A model generated the notes under the pieces. The model saw nothing but the letters and a program-made list of their open reading frames with translations, did not search any database and had not been told where the DNA came from. From positions 1 through 35,885 of the forward strand of contig JAFXTO010000064.1 of assembly GCA_017535725.1 (NCBI GenBank): DNA of 35,885 bases. Direction: 5' to 3'. The position numbers and the translations under genes are program-made. This DNA comes from Bacteroidaceae bacterium (GTDB taxonomy: Bacteria > Bacteroidota > Bacteroidia > Bacteroidales > Bacteroidaceae). The stretch's first letter is position 1. Every line of letters begins with the position of its first letter. Of the stretch, positions 13,522 through 20,892 are shown in pieces.

Positions 13522-14439
13522 ATGAAAACGCCTCGCACACTTCTTCTATTCGCAGCTTTTCTGCCTCTTTTTTGCATTGCCCAGCCGAAATCCGACATTC
13601 CTGAATACGATGGCATGAAGCTCGTCTGGCACGATGAGTTTGACCAGCCCGGTGCTCCCGACCCCACACGCTGGCAGTTTGAACAAGGTTTCGTGCGTAA
13701 TCAGGAGCTGCAATGGTACCAGCCACAAAACGCCCGCATTGTTGGTGGAGTCCTGCAGATCACGGGACGGAAAGAGCGCGTCAAGAATCCACGCTATCAG
13801 GCTGAGAGTCGCAACTGGACCCGCAACCGCGAGTATGCAGAATATACCAGCGCTTGCCTCGAGAGCCGTCAGCGCTTTGAGTTCCAATACGGACGGCTGG
13901 AAGTGCGAGCCCGCATCCCGACAGCGCAAGGTGCGTGGCCCGCTATATGGACTTTAGGGAACCAAGGCGGATGGCCTGCCTGCGGTGAAGTGGACCTGAT
14001 GGAGTTCTACCGAGTGCCACCTGCCAACGTGAACATCCATCATCAGGCACAAGCCACGCGCACCGTACCCGTACTGCTCGCCAACGCCTGCTGGAAGGGT
14101 GAGGATGGACGAGACGCTTGGAACACAGGTCGTTGGCCTTTTACACGATGGACTGCTTCCGACCCCGAGTGGGATAGGAAGTTTCACACATGGCGAATGG
14201 ACTGGACTCCCGACGCCATCAAACTTTATCTGGACGACGAACTGCTGAACGACATTCCTACCAAGCAGGCAGAACCCACACGACAGGAGGGCTTCAACCC
14301 GTTCTGCAACAACCGCCCGGGTTTCGGGCAGTACATTCTGCTGAACCTCGCCATCGGGTCGTGCGGCGGCGAGGTTGACGACACCGCATTCCCAATGATT
14401 TACGAAGTGGACTACGTCCGCGTGTATCAAACTTCATAA
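13522..14439 (+). CDS. Glycoside hydrolase family 16 protein
   Basis: This 305-residue protein has a signal peptide, MKTPRTLLLFAAFLPLFCIAQ. The mature part opens with MKLVWHDEFDQPGAPDPTRWQFEQGF, the usual start of GH16 laminarinase-like enzymes. The catalytic motif is EVDLME: Glu156 nucleophile, Asp158 and Glu161 acid/base. Upstream FQYGRLEVRARIPTAQGAWPAIW and downstream FHTWRMDWTPDAIKLYLDDELL are also standard. The end, YEVDYVRVYQTS, is the typical last strand, so it is a single-domain enzyme. Substrate may be a beta-1,3- or mixed-linkage glucan, but it cannot be fixed from the motif. It is divergent from nupG. Its last 13 bases overlap the end of the minus-strand gene that follows. Confidence 0.93.
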   Translation: MKTPRTLLLFAAFLPLFCIAQPKSDIPEYDGMKLVWHDEFDQPGAPDPTRWQFEQGFVRNQELQWYQPQNARIVGGVLQITGRKERVKNPRYQAESRNWTRNREYAEYTSACLESRQRFEFQYGRLEVRARIPTAQGAWPAIWTLGNQGGWPACGEVDLMEFYRVPPANVNIHHQAQATRTVPVLLANACWKGEDGRDAWNTGRWPFTRWTASDPEWDRKFHTWRMDWTPDAIKLYLDDELLNDIPTKQAEPTRQEGFNPFCNNRPGFGQYILLNLAIGSCGGEVDDTAFPMIYEVDYVRVYQTS

Positions 14440-14990
14440 ATATAGTCGAACATTGATTCATAGCGGTCGTGCACACGGAAACGAAGCCGCGACCTGTCCT
14501 CGTTCCCCAGCTGACGATTGACCTCATTCCTCAATTCATCAATGAACGCTGCCAACTGACGTGCATCGGCCTCGCTGACACGCCAGATCCAAGGCTCGTA
14601 CCACTGCTCGTAATCACATCCGGGCCAATAATGGTTGTGCGCGTAATCCTCTTGTAAATCCCACTCCACGCTGAGGAAACGATTGAAGGCGGACTGCAGC
14701 AACCGCAAAGCCAGATGCGGACGACCAGCATGTTTCAACATCGCGCCGATACTCATGGCGCGAGCAGCAATCCTACGAGGTTCGCAGCAATTCAGGATGT
14801 AGCAAAGCTGCTGGTTGTACACTTCCTGCGCATAGTCCGGATACAAGGCAACAACGCCATCTGTTGGTGTACAACGGCAGAGGCAGTTGACCTTGCGCCT
14901 CCGATGAAGTGTACAAGTGAAAACACGACTTTGGGCTGCTGCCTCGCCACTCTTTCGCAGGTCTGCAAAAGTAAATGTTTTTCTTTTCAT
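14427..14990 (-). CDS. Unknown protein (187 aa), cysteine- and tryptophan-rich
   Basis: I do not recognise a family. ATG at 14990 gives MKRKTFTFADLRKSGEAAAQ; an upstream in-frame GTG at 15038 is less likely. Seven cysteines are grouped in CTLHRRRKVNCLCRC, LCYILNCC and PGC. The middle part (AMSIGAMLKHAGRPHLALRL) looks helical, like a tetratricopeptide-style pair. The part around DYEQWYEPWIWRVSEAD is aromatic. No signal peptide or membrane segment is seen, so it is probably cytoplasmic. Its stop codon overlaps the end of the GH16 gene by 13 bases, tail to tail. Upstream lies a leader of about 150 bases with a strong hairpin and a near-consensus promoter. Confidence 0.75.
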   Translation of the reverse strand: MKRKTFTFADLRKSGEAAAQSRVFTCTLHRRRKVNCLCRCTPTDGVVALYPDYAQEVYNQQLCYILNCCEPRRIAARAMSIGAMLKHAGRPHLALRLLQSAFNRFLSVEWDLQEDYAHNHYWPGCDYEQWYEPWIWRVSEADARQLAAFIDELRNEVNRQLGNEDRSRLRFRVHDRYESMFDYIYEV

Positions 14991-15075
14991 AATCTGCAAC
15001 AATTTGTTAATAAGACAAAGAACGTAGCAGGCTCGCACTCAGCGCATTACTTATCGGTAACTGTTGCAGACAGAA

Positions 15076-15129
15076 AGACGCAACAATCCCCTGATGCCAC
15101 TCGGCGTGGCCTGCGGAATTGTTGCGTCT
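15076..15129 (-). promoter_or_regulatory. Long hairpin in the leader of the unknown gene
   Basis: AGACGCAACAAT (15076-15087) and ATTGTTGCGTCT (15118-15129) are perfect 12-bp inverted arms. Inside, GCCAC and GTGGC form a second stem around TCGGC. No T-run follows on either strand, so it is not a standard terminator. It lies within the predicted transcript of the minus-strand gene at 14427-14990, shortly after its likely start, so it may be a 5' regulatory structure. Confidence 0.6.
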
Positions 15130-15145
15130 ATGATTTTTATGGGTG

Positions 15146-15177
15146 CAAAGGAACAATATTTTCCCCGTTTCTCCAAA
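15146..15177 (-). promoter_or_regulatory. Likely promoter of the unknown gene
   Basis: On the minus strand TTTG (plus 15174-15177), a 20-base spacer and TTCCTTTG (plus 15146-15153) fit the Bacteroidetes consensus except for T in place of A at the second base of the -7 box. Transcription would begin near 15138 and run into the hairpin at 15076-15129. Confidence 0.55.
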
Positions 15178-15191
15178 TTATTCTTCACTTT

Positions 15192-15225
15192 TTTGCTACG
15201 GTATGCCTAAAAATGTATATCTTTG
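15192..15225 (+). promoter_or_regulatory. Promoter of miaA
   Basis: TTTG (15192-15195), a 22-base spacer and TATCTTTG (15218-15225) match the consensus. The miaA ATG is 41 bases after the -7 box. Confidence 0.75.
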
Positions 15226-15266
15226 CCCCCAAATTGCGAACATCTGACAATGAAAAGGACCATTGC

Positions 15267-16292
15267 ATGATTACTTTATTAGGACCTACAGCCTGCGGGA
15301 AAACGGCCGTTGCGACCCGGCTGGCAGCACTCTTTGCCAAGAAGAAGAAAGTGCACTCTCCGAATCAACAGGACTGCATTTCCGATGGCTTTCCCGATGG
15401 CTTTTTCAATGGCTTTCCCGCTGAAATCATCAGCGCTGACTCTCGTCAGGTCTTCCGAGGGATGGATGTGGGAACAGGCAAAGACCTGGCGGAATACACG
15501 GTTCCCCTGGGGTCGGACGGCACCGTCCTACACATACCATACCACCTCATCGACATCGCGGAACCAGGCACAAAGTACTCCGTGTTCCACTTCCAGCGCG
15601 ACTTCCTACAAGCTTTTAATAATATATGTTCGCGCGCGCGAACACCAATCCTCTGCGGTGGGACGGGACTGTACATCGAAAGCGTGCTGCGAGCCTACAA
15701 ATTGGTGGAGGTTCCCGTGAATCCAGCCCTAAGAGAGTCGCTGGAATGCATGAGTCTGGAAGAGCTGACTAAGCTGCTGGCAACCTACAAGCGCCTGCAC
15801 AACACCACGGACGTGGACACAGCCCGCCGTGCAATCCGAGCCATAGAGATTGAGGAATACTACCGCCAGAATCACATCGACGAGACACAGCCCTTCCCCA
15901 CTATCGACTCCCTGACAATTGGACTGGATATTCCGCGCGACATTCGTCGCCAGCGAATCACAGCCCGCCTGCAGCGCCGACTCCACGACGAAGACATGAC
16001 AGGCGAAGTGCAACGCCTGCTGGATAGTGGAGTGGACGCACAAGCACTCATCAGCTACGGTCTCGAATACCGATACATCACCCTGTACCTGCTCGGAAAG
16101 ATTACTTTTGACGAGATGGCCCGCCAGCTCGAAATCGCCATTCACCAGTTCGCCAAACGGCAAATGACCTACTTCCGAGGCATGGAGCGCAGGGGTGTTC
16201 ACATTCACTGGATAGACGCTACACGCCCCGCAAATGAGCTCGCAGAAGAAATTTTCCAGATTTTTCTTGGCTCGTTCGAAGAAAAGCTGTAA
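15267..16292 (+). CDS. miaA: tRNA dimethylallyltransferase MiaA
   Basis: This 341-residue enzyme transfers a dimethylallyl group to N6 of A37 in tRNAs reading UNN codons. The P-loop is GPTACGKT (residues 6-13). Other family motifs are ISADSRQVFRGMDVGTGK, the PILCGGTGLYIESVL segment, and RRAIRAIEIEEYY. ATG at 15267 places the P-loop at the normal distance from the start; the frame remains open far upstream but that part is non-coding. Between the P-loop helix and ISADSRQV there is an unusual insert with a basic run (KKKK) and three PDGF-like units from a 12-bp tandem repeat (15382-15417). A promoter for the next gene overlaps its stop codon. Confidence 0.94.
   Translation: MITLLGPTACGKTAVATRLAALFAKKKKVHSPNQQDCISDGFPDGFFNGFPAEIISADSRQVFRGMDVGTGKDLAEYTVPLGSDGTVLHIPYHLIDIAEPGTKYSVFHFQRDFLQAFNNICSRARTPILCGGTGLYIESVLRAYKLVEVPVNPALRESLECMSLEELTKLLATYKRLHNTTDVDTARRAIRAIEIEEYYRQNHIDETQPFPTIDSLTIGLDIPRDIRRQRITARLQRRLHDEDMTGEVQRLLDSGVDAQALISYGLEYRYITLYLLGKITFDEMARQLEIAIHQFAKRQMTYFRGMERRGVHIHWIDATRPANELAEEIFQIFLGSFEEKL
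15382..15417 (+). repeat. 12-bp tandem repeat inside miaA
   Basis: Three units CCGATGGCTTTC, CCGATGGCTTTT and TCAATGGCTTTC encode PDGF-type repeats between the P-loop helix and the ISADSRQV motif. Being 12 bp, unit changes would not shift the frame. Confidence 0.8.
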
Positions 16293-16297
16293 CTTTG
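16266..16297 (+). promoter_or_regulatory. Promoter of the epimerase gene, overlapping the miaA stop
   Basis: CTTG (16266-16269), a 20-base spacer and TAACTTTG (16290-16297). The first three bases of the -7 box are the TAA stop codon of miaA. Confidence 0.65.
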
Positions 16298-16397
16298 CCC
16301 TCGAAATGCGCAAAATACAGCAAAAAACATCACATTACGTATTCCATACTCTATTAAATTCCATACTCTATCAAACAATTAAAACCCCGAAACAAAA

Positions 16398-16811
16398 ATG
16401 AAAATCTCCAAGATTGAACACCTGGGCATTGCCGTGCAGAGCATTGACGAAGTACTGCCCTATTTCGAAAACGTACTGGGTCTGAAGTGCTACAAGACCG
16501 AAGTCGTAGAAGACCAGAAAGTGAAGACCGCCTTCCTGCAGGTTGGCGAGGTGAAGCTCGAACTGCTGGAGCCCACGTGCCCCGAGAGCACTATCCAGAA
16601 GTGGTTAGACAAGGGCAACAAGGGCATTCATCACATGGCTTTCTGCATCGAAGACGGCGTGGCTAACGCCCTGGCAGAAGTCAGCGAAAAGGGCATCCGC
16701 CTCATCGACGAGGCTCCGCGCAAGGGCGCCGACGGCCTGCAGATTGCCTTCCTGCATCCGAAATCGACCGTGGGCATCCTCACCGAGCTGTGCGAAGATC
16801 CCAACAAATAA
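16398..16811 (+). CDS. mce: Methylmalonyl-CoA epimerase
   Basis: This 137-residue vicinal-oxygen-chelate protein converts (S)- and (R)-methylmalonyl-CoA in the succinate-propionate route. It opens MKISKIEHLGIAVQSIDEVLPYFENVLGL, with metal ligand His8, and has VGEVKLELLEP, then KGIHHMAFCIED, and ends VGILTELCEDP, the three remaining ligand regions. The two-module VOC layout and the length match bacterial methylmalonyl-CoA epimerases. The ATG at 16398 follows an A-rich leader. It probably has its own promoter (-7 at 16290) and a strong terminator after it, so it is a single-gene unit. Confidence 0.92.
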   Translation: MKISKIEHLGIAVQSIDEVLPYFENVLGLKCYKTEVVEDQKVKTAFLQVGEVKLELLEPTCPESTIQKWLDKGNKGIHHMAFCIEDGVANALAEVSEKGIRLIDEAPRKGADGLQIAFLHPKSTVGILTELCEDPNK

Positions 16812-16872
16812 CAGTTCAAGGACCCACCCGCCAAGAAGTACATTTCTTTCCTTTTTGGAACAACGAAATACG

Positions 16873-16912
16873 GAGGCACAGAGATATCGTTTTTCTCTGT
16901 GCCTCTGTTTTT
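16873..16912 (+). terminator. Terminator after mce
   Basis: GAGGCACAGAG (16873-16883) and CTCTGTGCCTC (16895-16905) form a perfect 11-bp stem with an 11-base loop, followed by TG and seven T. Confidence 0.92.
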
Positions 16913-16976
16913 TTGTCCTATTTTACCTCTAAATATGTGAAGAACACGACCTTTCCCGTTAAAAATACATAATTTG

Positions 16977-17008
16977 TTTGCAAGAGTTCAGAATAATCCG
17001 TATCTTTA
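16977..17008 (+). promoter_or_regulatory. Promoter of the 17035 operon
   Basis: TTTG (16977-16980), a 20-base spacer and TATCTTTA (17001-17008), differing from consensus only at the last base. The ATG is 26 bases downstream. Confidence 0.75.
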
Positions 17009-17034
17009 CCCCGATTTTAAAGATATGTACAACT

Positions 17035-17304
17035 ATGGCAAAAAGAAGACAACTGAAAAAGGCGATTAATATGGTGGGCGCCGACTTGTTGATGGAATGT
17101 CTTGCTGTCAAGCAGACTCACCCGGCCATCAAGGAAGAAGACGTGGAGAACATCGCTCTGAGTATCATCTCTATGAACGAGGATTTCGTCAGCCGACTCA
17201 GCCATGTGGACAAAAAGCAGGTACGCCGTTTCTTCCAACAATTGAAGGAAGACTTGGCTGTGAGTACCAATGAGATAATAGACCATATCTATCACCTAAC
17301 GTAG
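17035..17304 (+). CDS. Small conserved helical protein (89 aa), unknown
   Basis: The product begins MAKRRQLKKAINMVGADLLMECL and looks all-helical, with a basic N-terminus and alternating charged and hydrophobic residues to the end (NEIIDHIYHLT). ATG at 17035 is preferred since the promoter lies 26 bases upstream; an earlier in-frame start at 16978 would precede that promoter. I recall similar short proteins in Bacteroidales but no function. No signal peptide or metal motif is visible. It is followed 18 bases later by the acyltransferase gene, so both are probably cotranscribed. Confidence 0.75.
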   Translation: MAKRRQLKKAINMVGADLLMECLAVKQTHPAIKEEDVENIALSIISMNEDFVSRLSHVDKKQVRRFFQQLKEDLAVSTNEIIDHIYHLT

Positions 17305-17322
17305 TTCAGCGCCAGACGCCTT

Positions 17323-17865
17323 ATGCAACGATTCTGTCGATACCTGCTCTACAACCTGATGGGGTGGAGGGCAGACGTGAGTGTGAGCTTCCCCGACAAA
17401 TACATCATCGCACTGGCTCCACACACAAGCAACTGGGATTTTATGATGGGACAGCTTTACAGCCACGCCGAAGGATTCCGCTGTGAGTTCATGATGAAAA
17501 AGGAGTGGTTCTTCTGGCCACTCGGTCCCTTGTTCCGTCACATGGGAGGCATTCCTGTGGAGCGCAAGAAACACATGAGCCTCACCGACCTGCTGGCGAG
17601 GACTGCTTTAGAAAGAAAGACCTTTGCACTCTGCATCACGCCCGAGGGAACACGCAGACCTGTGAAGGAATGGAAACGCGGATTCTACTACATCGCGTTG
17701 AAGGCCAAACTGCCAATCCTCCTCTTCGGACTGGACTACGGGCAGAAGCGCATCGTTTGCAACAAAGTCGTCTATCCCAACGGTGACGTAGAAACACAAA
17801 TGCAAGAAATCAAAGAATACTTCCGGGACTTCAAGGGGAAGTATCCAGAGAAGTTTATCGTCTGA
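17323..17865 (+). CDS. PlsC-like 1-acylglycerol-3-phosphate acyltransferase
   Basis: This 180-residue acyltransferase carries the two signature motifs of the family: HTSNWD (HX4D, His34 and Asp39) and PEGTR (residues 107-111). Between them are MMKKEWFFWPLGPLFRHMGGIPVER, a common acyl-acceptor region. It is shorter than most AGPAT enzymes and lacks an obvious long N-terminal helix, as in the short PlsC-like proteins of Bacteroidetes. It would acylate a lysophospholipid or a related acceptor at the inner membrane; the exact acceptor is unknown. The next gene starts 30 bases later. Confidence 0.88.
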   Translation: MQRFCRYLLYNLMGWRADVSVSFPDKYIIALAPHTSNWDFMMGQLYSHAEGFRCEFMMKKEWFFWPLGPLFRHMGGIPVERKKHMSLTDLLARTALERKTFALCITPEGTRRPVKEWKRGFYYIALKAKLPILLFGLDYGQKRIVCNKVVYPNGDVETQMQEIKEYFRDFKGKYPEKFIV

Positions 17866-17895
17866 TATTCAAGGAAGAAGGAGAGGGTAAAAGTG

Positions 17896-20883
17896 ATGAA
17901 AAAGATATATGCAATACTCAGTGTACTCCTGCTCATCGGGAGTACAGCCTACGGACAGACAGCACAGGAAAAGGCATCTATTGTCGATATTGTGAGTCAG
18001 TTCACCTCCACTTTCGGCGGACGCACAGAGACGTCGCGCCTGGAGGACTACCAAATCGACGAACAACAAAAGGAAATCCGCATCTATGTCAACGAAATCA
18101 TGGCGTGGTATCACTTCGACCGCGCCAGGGTGGAACAGACCTACGCCATGATGAGAGCAGCCCTGCCCAAGTCACGGCGAGACTACCGGCTGCGAATCTA
18201 TTCCAAGGGCAAACTGCTCGAAGACCTGGTTCAAGGAGGATGGAACAACGAGGAAGACCGACGTTGGGAGAAGCGAGAACATCACTCTGCCCCATGGGTG
18301 ACCCCCCTCCAGCGACCCTACGACGTCAGCCGCGGACTGCCAGGACGACACCTGAGTGTCACGGCCAGCCACGGACGCTACTACTCCATCGCCGACAAGG
18401 AATGGCAGTGGCAGCGACCACAACTCTTCTGTACGACCGAAGACCTGCTATCGCAGACCTTTGTGATTCCGAACCTGATGCCTATGTTAGAAAACGCAGG
18501 AGCCATCGTCTACAGCACACGCGAGCGCGATTGGCAGAAGCATGAAGTCATCGTGGACAACGACACACCCGCCCAAAACGGTATCTACGAAGAAGAAGCG
18601 GGAAGCTGGGAACAGGCTGGCACGGGTTTCGCACAGCTGAAAGCCATCTACCAGAACGGCGACAACCCCTTCACTGACGGCACCGCGCGCCAGTCTGTTG
18701 CACAGAACCGCAAGTCGCGAGCCAGCAGCATCCGCTGGACTCCCGTTATTCCGGCCGACGGGCAATACGCCGTCTACGTTTCCTACCCCACCCTGCCCAC
18801 CAGCGTGCCGGACGCCCACTATACGGTGGTTCATCGCGGGGTGCAGACCTCCTTCCTCGTGAACCAGCAGATGGGCGGCGGAACCTGGGTCTACCTTGGA
18901 ACCTTCGACTTCGCAGCCGGAGAGAGCCCCGCCAACAGCGTCGTCCTGACAAACGAAAGCGACAACCGAGGCCACGTGACAGCCGATGCCGTACGCTTCG
19001 GAGGTGGAATGGGCAATATCGCACGAGGCGATAGCACAGGGTTTTCCGTCAGCGGACTGCCACGCTTCCTCGAAGGAGCACGCTACACAGCGCAGTGGGC
19101 AGGAATGCCGCAGTGGGTCTATGGAAACAAGGGATTCACCAACGACTACTCCGAGGACATCAACGTGCGTTCACTGACGACCAACCACCTCGCACGAGGA
19201 AGTGCCTACCTGCCACTGCCACAGCCCTGGAACAGCGAGCTGGATCCCTCTTTAACGAACAAGGACATACCCGTCGTCATTCGGCAGGACACCATGGGAA
19301 CGGGCGTCCAAGGACTTAACGTGCCTTTGGAGATGAGCATCGCTCTTCATACCGACGCAGGCTACACGCGCGACCGCACCATCGTAGGTTCCTTGGGCAT
19401 TTACACCACCGACTTCAACAACGGCTACTATCCTTCGGGCCTCAACAGAATGACATCTCGTGATGTCTGTGACCTCGTGGTGAGTCAAGTGGAACGCGAC
19501 ATGAAGGCCACCTACGGCCAGTGGACGCGCCGCCAAATGTATGACCGCAACTACAGTGAGAGCCGCGAACCTGAGGTGCCTGGTATCATCTTTGAGATGC
19601 TCTCGCACCAGAACTTCGCCGACCTCTGCATGGGACACGACCCCAACTTCAAATTTAACTTGGCGCGAGCCACCTACAAAGGCATCCTCCGATACATCCA
19701 CGCCATGCACGGCGAAGCCGAACCCGTGGTACAGCCCTTGCCGGTGACCGCCCTCGGAGTCTATATCACTCCGGGAACCATGCAGATACGACTTAGCTGG
19801 CTGGCTGTGGAAGATCCGCTGGAGCCTTCTGCCATCCCCGATGGTTTCGTGGTCTATCACGCTGAAGGAGACGGAGACTTTGACAACGGCACCTACGTGA
19901 GACAGGCGTACTTCGAATTGGACGGCGCCGCACCCACCGTGCTCCACCGCTTCAAGGTGACAGCCGTCAACTCCGGTGGCCAGAGTATGCCCTCCGAGGA
20001 AGTCTGCGCCTTCCTCTCACTGATGGGCGACAAACAGGTACTCGTTATCGATGCCTTCGACCGACTGGCAGGTCCACAGCCCTTGGACAACGACAGCCTT
20101 CAAGGCTTCGACCTCACAGCAGACCCTGGAGTGCCCATGGCCAAAATGCCAGGCTACTGCGGTCGTCAGATATGCTTCAACAAATCTGGCTACGGCCATG
20201 AGAAATTCGGAGGACTTGGTTTCAGCACCTCAGAACTCGAAGGCATGATTATCGCTGGAAACACCCGCGACTGGACCACCCGCCACGCCCGTGACATCAT
20301 CATCGCCACGGGAGGACGAATGAGTATATCCAGCTGTACAGCCAGTGCCGTCAACCGCGCAGACTTCGACAGCCGTCCCATCGCCCTGATGGACATTGTC
20401 TTCGGTGCCGAGAAATCCGACGGCTACTCCCTGCGCCCGAGCAAGGTGTTCCCTCCGCGTCTGGTACAGGCGGCAGCCGAATTCGCGCGTTCCGGAGGCC
20501 ACCTCCTCGTCAGCGGAGCGTACGTCGGTTCGGATATGACCAGCGAGGCTGACCGATTACTGACGCGCTCCCTGCTGAAATATGAATACGCCGGAGCACT
20601 GGTTGCCGACTCTATAGCTGGAATCACCAGCAACGACGGCACCTTCGACATTTATCGGAAGCTGAACGAAGTAAGCTACTGCGTGCCAGCCGTGGACTGC
20701 CTCTCACCCACTCAGGGAGCCTTCTGCTCCATGGTTTATGCACCATCAGGGCAGTCTGCTGCCGTGGCTTACGATGGACAGGACTATCGTGCCGTGACCT
20801 TGGGATTCCCCTTCGAGAGCATCACAGATGACGAGATACGCCGCCGCATCCTGATGAATATCATCAACTTCTTAATTCGATGA
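17896..20883 (+). CDS. Large secreted amidase-like protein with golvesin-type domain
   Basis: This 995-residue protein has a signal peptide MKKIYAILSVLLLIGSTAYGQ; ATG 17896 is chosen over an adjacent GTG. Proteins like this are often labelled xanthan lyase or golvesin-domain proteins. I see an Amidase_3-like pattern split in two. SVTASHGRYY (His159) and TTEDLLSQTFVIPNLMPMLE (Glu182) fit the first two zinc ligands; MSIALHTDAG (His485) and PGIIFEMLSHQN (Glu567) fit the third ligand and catalytic glutamate. About residues 217-375 (EVIVDND to AVRFGG) form the golvesin/CBM-like beta domain inserted between them. A fibronectin-III-like stretch (about 615-715) follows, then an alpha/beta C-terminal domain of about 270 residues. 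Peptidoglycan amidase activity is an inference; a wall or glycan role fits the secretion signal. Confidence 0.75.
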   Translation: MKKIYAILSVLLLIGSTAYGQTAQEKASIVDIVSQFTSTFGGRTETSRLEDYQIDEQQKEIRIYVNEIMAWYHFDRARVEQTYAMMRAALPKSRRDYRLRIYSKGKLLEDLVQGGWNNEEDRRWEKREHHSAPWVTPLQRPYDVSRGLPGRHLSVTASHGRYYSIADKEWQWQRPQLFCTTEDLLSQTFVIPNLMPMLENAGAIVYSTRERDWQKHEVIVDNDTPAQNGIYEEEAGSWEQAGTGFAQLKAIYQNGDNPFTDGTARQSVAQNRKSRASSIRWTPVIPADGQYAVYVSYPTLPTSVPDAHYTVVHRGVQTSFLVNQQMGGGTWVYLGTFDFAAGESPANSVVLTNESDNRGHVTADAVRFGGGMGNIARGDSTGFSVSGLPRFLEGARYTAQWAGMPQWVYGNKGFTNDYSEDINVRSLTTNHLARGSAYLPLPQPWNSELDPSLTNKDIPVVIRQDTMGTGVQGLNVPLEMSIALHTDAGYTRDRTIVGSLGIYTTDFNNGYYPSGLNRMTSRDVCDLVVSQVERDMKATYGQWTRRQMYDRNYSESREPEVPGIIFEMLSHQNFADLCMGHDPNFKFNLARATYKGILRYIHAMHGEAEPVVQPLPVTALGVYITPGTMQIRLSWLAVEDPLEPSAIPDGFVVYHAEGDGDFDNGTYVRQAYFELDGAAPTVLHRFKVTAVNSGGQSMPSEEVCAFLSLMGDKQVLVIDAFDRLAGPQPLDNDSLQGFDLTADPGVPMAKMPGYCGRQICFNKSGYGHEKFGGLGFSTSELEGMIIAGNTRDWTTRHARDIIIATGGRMSISSCTASAVNRADFDSRPIALMDIVFGAEKSDGYSLRPSKVFPPRLVQAAAEFARSGGHLLVSGAYVGSDMTSEADRLLTRSLLKYEYAGALVADSIAGITSNDGTFDIYRKLNEVSYCVPAVDCLSPTQGAFCSMVYAPSGQSAAVAYDGQDYRAVTLGFPFESITDDEIRRRILMNIINFLIR

Positions 20884-20892
20884 CACTTCGGA

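Noticed and set aside
14715-15266. Long upstream extension of miaA
   Set aside because: The frame is open but covers the minus-strand unknown gene, its leader hairpin and the miaA promoter; the P-loop fits the ATG at 15267.
15628-15643. Perfect 16-bp palindrome GTTCGCGCGCGCGAAC in miaA
   Set aside because: It lies in conserved coding sequence (CSRART before PILCGG) without inserted residues, so chance codon choice is enough. A somewhat similar stretch occurs in nspC near 33183-33212 but aligns poorly.
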